DNA of 64,000 nucleotides from JACVRN01 sp963715565 (GTDB lineage Bacteria > Acidobacteriota > Blastocatellia > Pyrinomonadales > Pyrinomonadaceae). Positions 1-8,639 of the stretch are shown here, piece by piece. The translations under genes were made by a program, and so were the position numbers. The notes beneath the pieces are model-generated. The model searched no databases. It was not told where the DNA came from and saw nothing but the letters and a program-made list of their open reading frames with translations. The stretch spans positions 5,580,001 through 5,644,000 of the forward strand of contig OY970256.1 in NCBI GenBank assembly GCA_963715565.1. The letters are read 5' to 3'. The stretch's first letter is position 1; each line of letters opens with the position of its first letter.

Positions 1-628
1 CGGGACGCGCCATTGTGAAGTAGAGGTCTCTATAAATCTCGTCGCTGATGATGTAAGCATTGCTCCCGCGCATCGCGTCGGCCATCATGGCTAAATCATC
101 CTTTGAAAGCACGCGGCCCGTGGGGTTCGACGGGCTGATGACGACGACAACTTTCGTCCTCGGCGTCAGGCGGCGGCGAAAGTCTTCGGCGTCGAATCCG
201 AAATCGCGCTCGCGCGGCAGTCTATAAAAGATGGGCTGCCCGCCAGCCATCCGTACAATCGTCGGGTACGCGACAAACCCCGGATCAGGAAGCAAGACCT
301 CGTCGCCGTGGTCAACAATCGCCATCAACAGTAGATAGAGCGCCTCCTGAGAGCCTGCCGTGATGACTACATCGTCGGGCGTGAGCGTAAGGCCGGGATA
401 AGAAGCCGCGACGCGCTCTCTTAAGCTCGGAAGCCCCAGGTGCGACGTGTAGCCGTTCTGTTCCTCACGTATAACGCGCACGGCTTCGCGACGTATCACA
501 TCGGGCGTCGGCAAATCCGGCTCACCCAAACCGAGGTTGATGCTGCCCGGTCGCGCGCGGTCAAAGACCTGTCGAATGACGCTCTTTTCAATCCCGCGCA
601 GGCGCGCGGCTGGCCGGAAATTCGTCAA
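1..628 (-). CDS. PLP-dependent class I aminotransferase, partial (probable DAP-pathway aminotransferase)
   Basis: The first about 209 codons are present; the C-terminal half, including the PLP lysine, lies beyond the left edge. The visible protein is a fold-type I class I/II aminotransferase: an N-terminal substrate segment with INLGLGEPDLPTP, a GSQEAL cofactor-phosphate loop, and SPSNPTG followed by SDEIYRDL. Translation most likely begins at TTG 628, whose TTGA overlaps the dapD stop, which implies coupling. As last gene of a lysA-lysC-dapE-dapB-dapA-dapD series it is probably the N-succinyl-L,L-diaminopimelate aminotransferase (DapC role). Sequence alone would also fit an aspartate or LL-DAP aminotransferase. 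Family is certain; substrate is inferred from context. Confidence 0.85.
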   Translation of the reverse strand, partial: MTNFRPAARLRGIEKSVIRQVFDRARPGSINLGLGEPDLPTPDVIRREAVRVIREEQNGYTSHLGLPSLRERVAASYPGLTLTPDDVVITAGSQEALYLLLMAIVDHGDEVLLPDPGFVAYPTIVRMAGGQPIFYRLPRERDFGFDAEDFRRRLTPRTKVVVVISPSNPTGRVLSKDDLAMMADAMRGSNAYIISDEIYRDLYFTMARP

Positions 629-1458
629 CGTAAAAAATCCTCCAACTGCACCGCCGCGTCCGTCTTCTCGTCGCGATACTTGACGATGACGGGCGCATAA
701 AGAGAAAGCCCCCACTCGCGTCCCTGTGCGGACGTGACGGCGCGCGAGCCCGGCACAACCACAGCGCCCGCCGGTATCTCCAGCACAGCCGAGTCCGTGC
801 GGCGATAAACTTCACCGCGAACCAGATCATAAACGGGTGTTGAGCCCGTCAGGATAGTTCCGGCGGCGAGTACCGCACGCTCGCGCACAATCGTTCCTTC
901 ATATATGCCGCAGCCTCCGCCCACCAGCACGTCGTCTTCTATGATGACCGGCACAGCGCCCACTGGCTCAAGCACTCCACCCACCTGCGCGGCTGCCGAC
1001 AGGTGCACGCGCTTGCCAATCTGCGCGCAGGAACCCACGAGCGCATGACTGTCTATCATCGTTCCTTCGTCCACGTACGCGCCCGCATTGACGTACATAG
1101 GCGGCATGCAGACCACGCCGGGCGCAACAAACGCCCCGTCGCGTATGCTTGAGCCGCCGGGCACAACCCGCACGTTGTCGGCTGTAGTCATGGGCCGCAC
1201 AGGATAAGTGTCCTTGTCGAAAAAGTGCAGGCTCTGGCCTATGGACATGTCAACGAGAGTGCCCATGCGAAAGCCAAGCAGGATGCCGCGCTTGACCCAC
1301 GAGTTGGCGTGCCAACGGCCCGCCTCATCGCGCTCTGCGGCGCGCACGCGTCCCTGGTTGAGCGCCACTTTGAAATCGGCAAAGAGCGCGCGGTCGCGTT
1401 CCGTGTACTCTCTCTGCTCCGAAGCCGCCAGCCGCTCTATCTCTTCACGAAGCAGCAT
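625..1458 (-). CDS. dapD: 2,3,4,5-tetrahydropyridine-2,6-dicarboxylate N-succinyltransferase
   Basis: A 277-residue DapD-type protein. It transfers succinyl from succinyl-CoA to tetrahydrodipicolinate in the succinylase branch of DAP/lysine synthesis (cytoplasm). An N-terminal helical part contains RGILLGFRMGTLVDMS, and a left-handed beta-helix of hexapeptide repeats spans about residues 100-215 (MYVNAGAYVDEGTMIDSHAL, VGGVLEPVGAVPVIIEDDV). The reading frame is open further upstream, but ATG 1458 is chosen because AAGGAG lies 8 nt before it and the family N-terminus begins here. It overlaps the 3' end of dapA by 14 nt, and its stop overlaps the start of the next aminotransferase. This points to one translationally coupled transcript. 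High certainty. Confidence 0.95.
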   Translation of the reverse strand: MLLREEIERLAASEQREYTERDRALFADFKVALNQGRVRAAERDEAGRWHANSWVKRGILLGFRMGTLVDMSIGQSLHFFDKDTYPVRPMTTADNVRVVPGGSSIRDGAFVAPGVVCMPPMYVNAGAYVDEGTMIDSHALVGSCAQIGKRVHLSAAAQVGGVLEPVGAVPVIIEDDVLVGGGCGIYEGTIVRERAVLAAGTILTGSTPVYDLVRGEVYRRTDSAVLEIPAGAVVVPGSRAVTSAQGREWGLSLYAPVIVKYRDEKTDAAVQLEDFLR

Positions 1459-2368
1459 GCCCGGACTCCTTGACCAGACCCGTCTCCGCCAGAATACGGC
1501 GCAGCCGCTCGCGCGTCTTCTCTTCGACAGGGACAAGCGGCAGCCGCAAATTCTCTTCCAGCAAACCCATCAAAGCCATAGCGGCCTTGACCGGCCCCGG
1601 ACTCGATTCGATAAAGTTCGCTTCCATCAAAGGCAGCAAGTCGTAATGAGCACGCCGCGCCTCATCCCACTTGCCCGCGAGAGCGAGGTTGACAATCAAC
1701 GTCATCAAATGCGGCGCTTCGTTTGAGACGACCGAGACCACGCCGTCTGCGCCGAGCGCCATGAGCGCAAGCGTCACCGCGTCGTCACCCGACAGCACAC
1801 GAAAATGCTCGGGCCGAGCGTGCAGGATTTCCATGATCTGCGAGAAATTGCCCGAAGCTTCCTTGACGGCGGCGATGTTCTCAACGTCACGCGCTAATCG
1901 AAGAACAGTCTCGGCTGAGATATTGGAAGACGTTCGACCGGGCACGTTGTAGAGCACAACGGGAAGGGGACTAATCGCTTCCGCCACCGCGCGGAAATGT
2001 GCATAGAGCCCGCCCTGCGTCGGCTTGTTATAAAAGGGAGCGACGACGAGCACCGCATCCGCGCCCAACTCCCTGGCCGTTCTTGAATATTCAATCGAGG
2101 CGGCGGTCGAATTGCTCCCCGTTCCGGCAATGACGCGCGCACGCCCGCGCGCCGCTTCAATCGTGATTTGAATCACGCGCCGATCTTCTTCTTCCGTCAT
2201 CGTCGCAGATTCGCCGGTCGTCCCGCACGGGACTAAGAGACGCACGCCCATTTCAATCTGGCGCAAGACGAGCGCGCGCAGGCGTTCTTCGTCCACCGAG
2301 CCGTCCTCTTTGAACGGCGTCACGAGCGCCGTCGCGCAACCCCTGAGCCAGCCGGTTTCTATAGCCAT
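1445..2368 (-). CDS. dapA: 4-hydroxy-tetrahydrodipicolinate synthase
   Basis: A 307-residue TIM-barrel aldolase of the DapA/NAL family. It condenses pyruvate with aspartate semialdehyde, the first committed step to DAP. Visible signatures are GTTGES (residues 49-54), the active-site Tyr140 in VVLYNVPGR, and the Schiff-base Lys169 in AAVKEASGN. Length is slightly above the usual 290-300 residues because of the C-terminal tail. The start ATG overlaps the last 10 nt of dapB, and the end overlaps dapD, so the three genes are packed as a single unit. Because DapA relatives act on other keto acids, the dap context is what makes the assignment firm. Confidence 0.95.
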   Translation of the reverse strand: MAIETGWLRGCATALVTPFKEDGSVDEERLRALVLRQIEMGVRLLVPCGTTGESATMTEEEDRRVIQITIEAARGRARVIAGTGSNSTAASIEYSRTARELGADAVLVVAPFYNKPTQGGLYAHFRAVAEAISPLPVVLYNVPGRTSSNISAETVLRLARDVENIAAVKEASGNFSQIMEILHARPEHFRVLSGDDAVTLALMALGADGVVSVVSNEAPHLMTLIVNLALAGKWDEARRAHYDLLPLMEANFIESSPGPVKAAMALMGLLEENLRLPLVPVEEKTRERLRRILAETGLVKESGHAAS

Positions 2369-3081
2369 TTTTTCATCATCCTCTCTTTCAGAATCTCGTC
2401 AAACGCCTCTGAAAATTCGTAGACCCCACGGCGTCCGACAATCCAGCTCGCGGCCATGAGCGCGCCCGCCGCAAAGCCTTCGCGCGAGCGCGCCGTATGC
2501 GTCAAAGTTATCTGGTCCGCAACTGAGTCGAACCCTACGCGATGCGTCCCCGGAATAAAGCCCGCGCGCGTAGAGGCCACCGGCACTTCGTGCTCAAGCA
2601 CAGCCTCAAGCATCTCGCGCAGGCGAATCGCCGTCCCCGATGGCGCATCCTTTTTACGCGCATGATGCGCCTCTTCTATAAAAGGCGCGTATTCTTCCAC
2701 GCCTTTGAACAACTCTCCGGCACGCTGGACGATGCGATAAAAGAGATTCACGCCGACGCTGAAATTTGCACCGTAGATGAGCGCTCCGTCATTCTCTTCG
2801 ACAAGGGCACGCACTTCCCGTTCATGCTTATTCCACGCGGTCGTGCCTTCAACAAGCGGCACGCCCGCGCGCGCGCACACAGAGACATTATTAACCACCG
2901 CATCCGGCACGGAAAAATCTATCGCCACCTCCGCCGCATCACTGAGCCGCGCGGCCAACACATCCACTGTCTCCTTCATGTCAAGCGATGTCAGCACCAG
3001 CGTCACTTCATGGCCCGCGCTACGCGCCTGCTCGCTCACCATGCGGCCCATCGCGCCGTGCCCGATTAGTGCAATTCTCAT
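2359..3081 (-). CDS. dapB: 4-hydroxy-tetrahydrodipicolinate reductase
   Basis: A 240-residue DapB. It reduces the DapA product with NAD(P)H. A Rossmann fold starts with GHGAMGR (residues 7-13). The catalytic segment reads EEAHHARKKDAPSGT, containing the paired histidines at 139-140 and the lysine of KKDAPSGT. It is a little shorter than the E. coli enzyme, as is common for the short DapB class. Start ATG 3081 is preceded by AAAGGAG-like sequence. It is separated from dapE by 44 nt that hold most of one arm of a large inverted repeat, and it overlaps dapA by 10 nt. Confidence 0.95.
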   Translation of the reverse strand: MRIALIGHGAMGRMVSEQARSAGHEVTLVLTSLDMKETVDVLAARLSDAAEVAIDFSVPDAVVNNVSVCARAGVPLVEGTTAWNKHEREVRALVEENDGALIYGANFSVGVNLFYRIVQRAGELFKGVEEYAPFIEEAHHARKKDAPSGTAIRLREMLEAVLEHEVPVASTRAGFIPGTHRVGFDSVADQITLTHTARSREGFAAGALMAASWIVGRRGVYEFSEAFDEILKERMMKKWL

Positions 3082-3094
3082 TCTTCTCCTTTAA

Positions 3095-3183
3095 GAGTCC
3101 CAAGTCCCAAGTCCCAAGTCCCAGGTCAAAAGAAGGAAGGTTTTTCTTTTGACCTGGGACTTGGGACTTGGGACTTGAGACTT
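3095..3183. repeat. Long inverted repeat, GTCCCAA-unit family
   Basis: Two arms of about 38 nt built from tandem GTCCCAA heptamers, each ending in GGTCAAAAGAA, are separated by a 9-nt loop. The right arm lies inside the 3' end of dapE and the left arm lies between dapE and dapB. In RNA it would form a very stable hairpin within the dap transcript. It is one of about sixteen such structures in the window. Confidence 0.9.
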
Positions 3184-4169
3184 TTCACGAGCCGCATGTA
3201 AAGCTCTACCGATTCCTGAAGCTCGCGCTTACTGACGCGCTCGTGGTCCGTGTGCGCGACGAGGATTGAGCCGGGGCCGAGGAGCAGCGGCGCGCCCCAG
3301 TTCGTCAGGTGCGGGATGTCTGTCATAAAGCGCACGGCGCATTGCTCGAAGCCTTCGACCGCGAGCATATGCACGGGCGCGGCCTCGGAAAGATATTCAA
3401 TCTCTGCAAAGCCGCCGACGGCTTGCTCCAACAACTCGCGCACGGGCGCAGCCTGCGTGACGAGCCGAAGATGCAGGTCTGCCTCCGCATGAGCGGCGAT
3501 GACGTTCGAGCGCGTCCCGCCTACGATGACGCCTATGTTGCAGGTGGTCTCGCCCAGCACACCATCACGCGGCCACTCAATAGCGCGCACACGCGCAAGC
3601 GCGTCCAGCAGCTTTTCAATCGCAGATTCGCCCGCTTCAGGATAAGCGGAATGCGCTGCACGCCCCTTCGCTCTCAGTATCAAACGCAGAGAGCCTTTTG
3701 AGCCGACGGCGAGCAGGTTGTCCGTAGGCTCGCCGTTAATCATGTAGCAGCAGTGGCGTGCCATCTCGTGCGTGTTCGCACGCGCCGCGCCGAGGCTGCC
3801 CAGCTCTTCGTCAACGGTAAAGAGAAGACCGACGCCCGTGCCTTCGGCGCGAAGGCGGCACGCGGCCTCAACCTGCGCGGCGATGATGCCTTTGGCGTCG
3901 CACGCGCCGCGCCCGTAGATAAACTCGTCGTCTTCGCTCGAAACAATATGCGGCGGCACTGTGTCCATGTGCGTCGAGAGCATGATGCGCGGCGCAGCGT
4001 CGGCGCTCGTGGTGGCGATGACGTTCGCGCGTCCCAACGCGACTTCCTGCAACTCGACATGAAAATCCATGTCCTCAAGATAACGCGCGAGGAACAAGCC
4101 CACAGCCCGCTCGTCTCCCGTGACGGAGGGAATGTCTATCAGCTCGCGTGTTAGTTTAAAGATGTCCAC
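3126..4169 (-). CDS. dapE: M20 family succinyl-diaminopimelate desuccinylase-like peptidase
   Basis: A 347-residue M20 dinuclear zinc amidohydrolase. Metal-site motifs are visible: STHMDTVPP (His67, Asp69), GRGACDAKG (Asp91), the catalytic DEELGS (Glu121-Glu122), GEPT, and AAHSAYPE in the lid domain. In this operon it most likely hydrolyses N-succinyl-L,L-DAP; ArgE/LysK-type activity is the alternative. The start is GTG 4169, 7 nt after the stop of the upstream repeat frame, with only weak ribosome-binding sequence. The last 15 or so residues (SQVPSPRSKEKPSFF) are encoded by an intergenic-type inverted repeat and are not part of the family fold, so this end has probably been extended by the repeat. 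Confidence 0.82.
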   Translation of the reverse strand: MDIFKLTRELIDIPSVTGDERAVGLFLARYLEDMDFHVELQEVALGRANVIATTSADAAPRIMLSTHMDTVPPHIVSSEDDEFIYGRGACDAKGIIAAQVEAACRLRAEGTGVGLLFTVDEELGSLGAARANTHEMARHCCYMINGEPTDNLLAVGSKGSLRLILRAKGRAAHSAYPEAGESAIEKLLDALARVRAIEWPRDGVLGETTCNIGVIVGGTRSNVIAAHAEADLHLRLVTQAAPVRELLEQAVGGFAEIEYLSEAAPVHMLAVEGFEQCAVRFMTDIPHLTNWGAPLLLGPGSILVAHTDHERVSKRELQESVELYMRLVKSLKSQVPSPRSKEKPSFF

Positions 4170-4175
4170 AGTTTT

Positions 4176-4475
4176 CTAAAGATATAGGTCAGTACCGTCT
4201 GCAACATCGCCGCGTACCGCTGTTACATCGTCGCGTACCGTTGTTGCAGCACCGCATACCACCGCTATCACTTCGCGTACCACTGTTATTTTACGACGTA
4301 CCACTGTTGCACTGTCGCATACCACCGTTGCATCGTCGCGTACCACTGCGAGCTTGTCGCGCACCGTTGTTATCTCGTCGCGTACCGGCGTTATATCGCC
4401 GCGCACCGCCGCAACAAAGCCATTTCCGCCTGTCGCAGCCTGGATTCCGTGCGTTGCGGGGCGGAGTCCGATTGT
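4176..4475 (-). repeat. 21-bp degenerate tandem repeat with open frame in phase with lysC
   Basis: About ten copies of a 21-bp unit lie between lysC and dapE. Read on the minus strand they give an uninterrupted frame of about 99 codons that begins directly after the lysC TAA and is in the same phase. It encodes seven-residue repeats of the type VRDDATV, VRRKITV, VREVIAV. Hydrophobic residues fall at two fixed positions of each heptad, as in a coiled coil. GTG 4406 could initiate a 76-residue product, but no ribosome-binding site is evident. It could be a translated tail reached by readthrough of lysC, a small coiled-coil protein, or a non-coding minisatellite. Confidence 0.6.
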
Positions 4476-5909
4476 TTACCCGGAGCGCGTTGCCGCTTGA
4501 GAGGCACGCGCACGCGTTGCTTTCTCGCGCCGCTTTGTGCCGCCCTCGAAGAATTGATGGTGTAGACGCGCGACGACTTCCGCCGCTTGCTCGTCGTCAA
4601 CGGCGAAGGTCAGGTTGACGCTCGATGCGCCTATGGAGACGAGCGAGACGTTGATGTCGCCGATGGCGTTGAAGACGAGCGCGGCCACGCCGGGTGTGGC
4701 GCGCAAGCCTTCGCCCACGACGCAGACAATCGCACGCCGCTCCTCCGTCTCAACCATCCCCAGTTTTTGCAGCTCTGGAATAATCAACGGAAGCCGGGTC
4801 GCATCGTCGAGCGAGAGCGAGACGCTCACTTCCGAAGTGGTCACGACATCCACGGCCGTTCGATGACGGTCGAAGATTTCAAAGATGGCGCGCAGGAAAC
4901 CATACGCGCCGAGCATGCGGCCCGAAGTTATCTGTACGACCGTGATGTTGGTCTTGTGCGCGATGGCCTTGACGGTGAGCGGCGCGGCCTCGCGCTCGGA
5001 GCAGACGAGCGTGCCGTCTTCTTCGGGCGCGCGCGAGTTGCAGATGCGAACGGGTATCTTGCGCTCGACAGCCGGTTGAATCGTCTTCGGATGAAGCACC
5101 TTCGCGCCGAAATAGGCCAGCTCCGCCGCTTCCGAATATGAAAGCCTGGGGATGGTGCGCGCTTCGCGTACGATGCGCGGGTCCGCCGTGAGCACGCCCG
5201 TCACGTCGGTCCAGATTTCAATCTCGCGCGCGTTCAAGATCGCTCCGACCAGCGCCGCAGTGTAGTCAGAGCCTCCGCGCCCGAGCGTAGTCGTAGCGCC
5301 CTTGAGCGACGAAGCTATAAAGCCGCCGAGCACAGGAATCTTCCCGGCTTTGATGATGGGGAGAAGCTGCGCGCGTGTGCGCCCTTCCGTCTCTTCGTCA
5401 AGCGGAGCGGCATTTCCATATTCGTCGTCGGTAACAATGCACTCGCGCGCGTCCACGTATTGAGCCGGGATGCGGCGCGCGGCGAGCACTACGACAAGAA
5501 GTTGCGCCGACAGTTGCTCGCCGTAGGAAACAATCTCTGCTTCAAGCGGCGGGCGCGTGACCGGATGCTGAGCAACGATGCGCAGTAGATTCGCCATCTC
5601 GCGCCGCGCCTGTTCAATCACGGACCAGAAGCCTGTCAGAGCCTTCGCGCCCGCAAGCTCGCGCGCAACTTCCATGTGACGGTCGAACTGCGTGTCCAAT
5701 CCACTGGTTGCTTCCTGAGCATCGCCCGTGGCCGCGCGCTCGACGCTCTCAAGGAGCGCGTCCGTAAAACGGCTCATAGCCGAGACGACGACCACGGGCT
5801 GTGCATCCCGTTTCGCTTTGACAATCCCGGCGACGCGCTCGAAGGCACGCGCATCTTCGACGCTCGTCCCGCCGAACTTCATCACGATTGGTTTAGAATC
5901 AACTGTCAT
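4476..5909 (-). CDS. lysC: Aspartate kinase
   Basis: A 477-residue monofunctional aspartokinase that phosphorylates aspartate at the entry to the lysine/threonine/methionine branch. The amino acid kinase domain opens with VMKFGGTSVED (residues 9-19) and includes the TTLGRGGSDYTAAL loop. Two ACT-type regulatory segments follow (around TSEVSVSLSLDD and INVSLVSIGASSVNLTF), so feedback inhibition by lysine is likely. The frame is open to TTG 5933, but ATG 5909 gives the normal N-terminus. It starts 18 nt after the lysA stop. The C-terminus carries an extra Arg/Ala-rich tail and is followed, in the same frame, by the 21-bp repeat region. Confidence 0.95.
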   Translation of the reverse strand: MTVDSKPIVMKFGGTSVEDARAFERVAGIVKAKRDAQPVVVVSAMSRFTDALLESVERAATGDAQEATSGLDTQFDRHMEVARELAGAKALTGFWSVIEQARREMANLLRIVAQHPVTRPPLEAEIVSYGEQLSAQLLVVVLAARRIPAQYVDARECIVTDDEYGNAAPLDEETEGRTRAQLLPIIKAGKIPVLGGFIASSLKGATTTLGRGGSDYTAALVGAILNAREIEIWTDVTGVLTADPRIVREARTIPRLSYSEAAELAYFGAKVLHPKTIQPAVERKIPVRICNSRAPEEDGTLVCSEREAAPLTVKAIAHKTNITVVQITSGRMLGAYGFLRAIFEIFDRHRTAVDVVTTSEVSVSLSLDDATRLPLIIPELQKLGMVETEERRAIVCVVGEGLRATPGVAALVFNAIGDINVSLVSIGASSVNLTFAVDDEQAAEVVARLHHQFFEGGTKRREKATRARASQAATRSG

Positions 5910-5926
5910 CTGGAAATTCTTATTTC

Positions 5927-7345
5927 TTACCAAACATCGCCCGCAATCAAATCTTCATACGTGTCGCGACGGCGAATCAAATCCACTTGCCCGCGCTCGC
6001 GCACCATGACGGCGGCGGGCAGAGGCCGACCGTTGTAAGGGAACATCTGCGCCAGCGAGTACGCGCCGCTATTCAAGAGCGCGAGGACTTCGCCCGTGCC
6101 GACATCAACGGGAAGCTTTCGATAATCCGGCAAGCGTCCCTCTCGCTCGATGTCGAAATAGACATCGCCCGAATCGCACAGCGGCCCCGCGACCTTGTAG
6201 TCTGCATCGTGCGCTTCCACCGCGCGCGTCGCAGAGATGAGATGGTAATACCATTTATAGTTGTTCATCGAAAGCAGGATATTGTAACCGGCGTCGGTCA
6301 AAAGCCACGTATCATTGGTCTCGGGCCTGTGCTTTAGATTGCGCACGGTCGTCAACACGAGCCCCGCATCAGCGATGACGCTGCGACCGGGCTCAAGCAG
6401 GATAGTGACGTGGTCAAGCAGGTGTTCGGCTTCGGCACTTCGCGCAGCGTCACGCGCCACGCGGAGCGCAGCGGTCAAAACTTCCGTCGGTTCAAGCTCC
6501 GCGCCGAGCATGTCGCGCTCGTGCTCTGGCAACTCCGCCGCCTGCGAGCGGTCGCGCAGGTAGTTAACAGGGATACCGCCGCCCAGGTTGATGTGCTCAA
6601 GCGTGTGGCCCGTCTCGCGGTGGATGGTGATTAGATGCTCCCACATGGTTTTGAAGGCGGCGGCGAAGGGCTCCACGTCAGGCGTTTGCGAGCCGACGTG
6701 TATGTGTATGCCGACGAGATGGACAAGCTCCGGATGCCGTAGGCCGCGACGGAAAGCGTCTAAGACTTCGGAGGAAGAGATACCGAACTTGGAAGTCAGG
6801 AGCGCGGTCTGTAAGCCGAGATGCGAGCGCGTGCCTATTTCAGGCACGAGGCGCAGGGCGATGCGCGCGCGCTTTTGTAATCTCTTCGCAGCTTCTTCAA
6901 TCAGCTCTATCTCGTAAATGGAATCGACGTTGATGGAATAGATTCCGGCACGCACGGCCTCTTCTATCTCGGCGGGAGTTTTGCTCGTGCCGTTAAAGAT
7001 GATTTGATCCGGACGAAAGCCCGCGCGCAGGGCTTTGAAAAGCTCGCCGCCCGAATTGACCTCTATGTCGATGCCCGCATCGCGCACGGTGCGCAGCACG
7101 GCCATGTTGGAATTGGCCTTCGAGGCGTAGCAGAATTTCACAGGATGCTCCACAGCGTGCGCAGCCCTTTGGAGGCGTTTTATGTTCGAGCGAATGCGCG
7201 GCTCGGAAAAAACAAAGAGCGGCGTGTCGTACTCGCGCGCTAATTCAATCGCGTCCACGCCGTCGATAGAGAGATGGCCGTCGCGCGTTTCCAGATAACC
7301 GGGAATAGCCCACGCCGCACGCGCGGCAACTGTTGATGAAGACAT
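5927..7345 (-). CDS. lysA: Diaminopimelate decarboxylase
   Basis: A 472-residue fold-type III PLP enzyme that decarboxylates meso-DAP to lysine. The PLP lysine is Lys76 in VKFCYASKANSN. Further signatures are HIHVGSQ, the phosphate-binding LGGGIPVNYL and the C-terminal CDSGDVYFD/GAY SLA region, all typical of LysA. It is the promoter-proximal gene of the DAP operon, with AAGGAG 10 nt before the ATG. It is longer than the about 420-residue norm because of an insertion around residues 255-275. The divergent aminotransferase at 7497 shares the 150-nt upstream region. Confidence 0.95.
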   Translation of the reverse strand: MSSSTVAARAAWAIPGYLETRDGHLSIDGVDAIELAREYDTPLFVFSEPRIRSNIKRLQRAAHAVEHPVKFCYASKANSNMAVLRTVRDAGIDIEVNSGGELFKALRAGFRPDQIIFNGTSKTPAEIEEAVRAGIYSINVDSIYEIELIEEAAKRLQKRARIALRLVPEIGTRSHLGLQTALLTSKFGISSSEVLDAFRRGLRHPELVHLVGIHIHVGSQTPDVEPFAAAFKTMWEHLITIHRETGHTLEHINLGGGIPVNYLRDRSQAAELPEHERDMLGAELEPTEVLTAALRVARDAARSAEAEHLLDHVTILLEPGRSVIADAGLVLTTVRNLKHRPETNDTWLLTDAGYNILLSMNNYKWYYHLISATRAVEAHDADYKVAGPLCDSGDVYFDIEREGRLPDYRKLPVDVGTGEVLALLNSGAYSLAQMFPYNGRPLPAAVMVRERGQVDLIRRRDTYEDLIAGDVW

Positions 7346-7496
7346 GTTATAAAAGCTCCTTAAAATTGACCGGGGGGGACCGAGTCAGTAAAGGTTAAAG
7401 CGTAGGGGCGAAGATAGTCTGACGGTGTAGCGGCGTCAAGCCGTGCGACCCTTTAGATACTCACAGGCGGGCGAGGTAGAAGGGAATTTTATAAAG

Positions 7497-8630
7497 ATGA
7501 ACGAAGAAATGGATTGGCAAACGATCAGACGCGATTTCCCTGTCGCTACGGAGCTTGCCTACTTAAACAGCGCAGCCGCCGGGCCGGTCATGCGACAGGC
7601 GGCGCACGCGGCCACCACGTTTTACCGCGAGATGATGGAGGAAGGCGACGCGCGCTGGGAAGAGTGGCTCGCACGCCGCGAGGAGGTGCGCGCGACGCTT
7701 GCGCGCTTCGTCAATGCCGAAGCGGACGAGATAGGTTTTACGACGAACACTTCCATGGGGATGAACGTCATCGTCGACGCGCTCGAAGGACGCGGGCGTG
7801 TCGTCTCATCTGAGCTTGAGTTTCCCGTCTCGACTATCCCGTGGATGCACAGGAGCATGAGCGTCCATTTCATAAAGACGCGCGAGGGCGCTTTTGATGC
7901 GGACGACGTCGGGCGCGCTATGCACGAGCGCACAGGCATCATCTCTTTGAGCCACGTCCAATACTCAAACGGCTTTCGCGCGCCGCTCGAAGAGATAGGA
8001 GCGCACAAAGGCACGGCTGCGTTTGTCGTTAACGCGAGCCAGTCGGCGGGCGCGTTCGAGATAGACGTCAAACGTATGCGGATTGATGCGCTGTGCGCGA
8101 CCGGCCACAAGTGGATGACTGCCGGGTACGGCTCCGGGTTTGTTTACCTGAGCCGCGAGCTGCTACGCGAGACACGCGCACGAGGCTTAGGCTGGATGAG
8201 CGTGGAAGACCCTTACGCGATGCGCAACGATGCGTACCGCGCGAGAACGGATACGGCGGCGCGCACGGAATTGGGTTGCCCGCACTTCGCAGGCATCTTC
8301 GCGCTCGGCGCAGCCGTCGAGAGATTTGCTGGTATAGGTACGCGCCCGATAGAGGAGCGCGTTCTGGACTTGAACCGCGCGTTGACGAGCGGGCTTGACC
8401 TGCGCGGCTGGAAAATTCTTTCGCCTTTACAGGAGGAGCAAGCGCGCTCTGCACAGACACTTGTTGCGTCAAACAATCCTGCACGCCTTGTACGACATCT
8501 AGCGGAGCGCGGCATCAGCGTCACGGAAAAGCCGCAGGGCATACGCATCTCGACGCATCTCTTTAACACGGAAGACGACATAGCACGCCTGTTGACGGCG
8601 CTGGACGAAGTTGAAAATCCCGCTATTTAA
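7497..8630 (+). CDS. Class V aminotransferase (isopenicillin N epimerase / cysteine desulfurase-like)
   Basis: A 377-residue fold-type I PLP protein. Visible features: N-terminal AYLNSAAAGPV, phosphate-binding FTTNTSMGMN, NASQSAGAFEIDV with the PLP-interacting Asp replaced by a local N/Q-rich stretch, and the Schiff-base lysine in CATGHKWMTAGYGSGF. The C-terminal small domain ends in ISTHLFNTEDDI. These fit the SufS/CsdB/isopenicillin N epimerase subgroup, without the conserved active-site cysteine loop expected of a dedicated desulfurase. The start is taken at ATG 7497, after AGAAGG; ATG 7509 is an alternative. Transcribed divergently from lysA. Substrate unknown. Confidence 0.8.
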   Translation: MNEEMDWQTIRRDFPVATELAYLNSAAAGPVMRQAAHAATTFYREMMEEGDARWEEWLARREEVRATLARFVNAEADEIGFTTNTSMGMNVIVDALEGRGRVVSSELEFPVSTIPWMHRSMSVHFIKTREGAFDADDVGRAMHERTGIISLSHVQYSNGFRAPLEEIGAHKGTAAFVVNASQSAGAFEIDVKRMRIDALCATGHKWMTAGYGSGFVYLSRELLRETRARGLGWMSVEDPYAMRNDAYRARTDTAARTELGCPHFAGIFALGAAVERFAGIGTRPIEERVLDLNRALTSGLDLRGWKILSPLQEEQARSAQTLVASNNPARLVRHLAERGISVTEKPQGIRISTHLFNTEDDIARLLTALDEVENPAI

Positions 8631-8639
8631 GGTTGGTCT

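Noticed and set aside
1208..1726. 172-codon plus-strand frame
   Set aside because: Antisense to dapD/dapA, which are unmistakable; composition Ser/Arg/Gln-rich as typical for GC-rich shadows.
4176..4475. CRISPR-like array
   Set aside because: The 21-bp units are contiguous and degenerate with no unique spacers, and no cas genes are near.
7346..7496. Lysine riboswitch upstream of lysA
   Set aside because: The leader is too short and lacks the conserved helices; only a good AAGGAG ribosome-binding site is visible.
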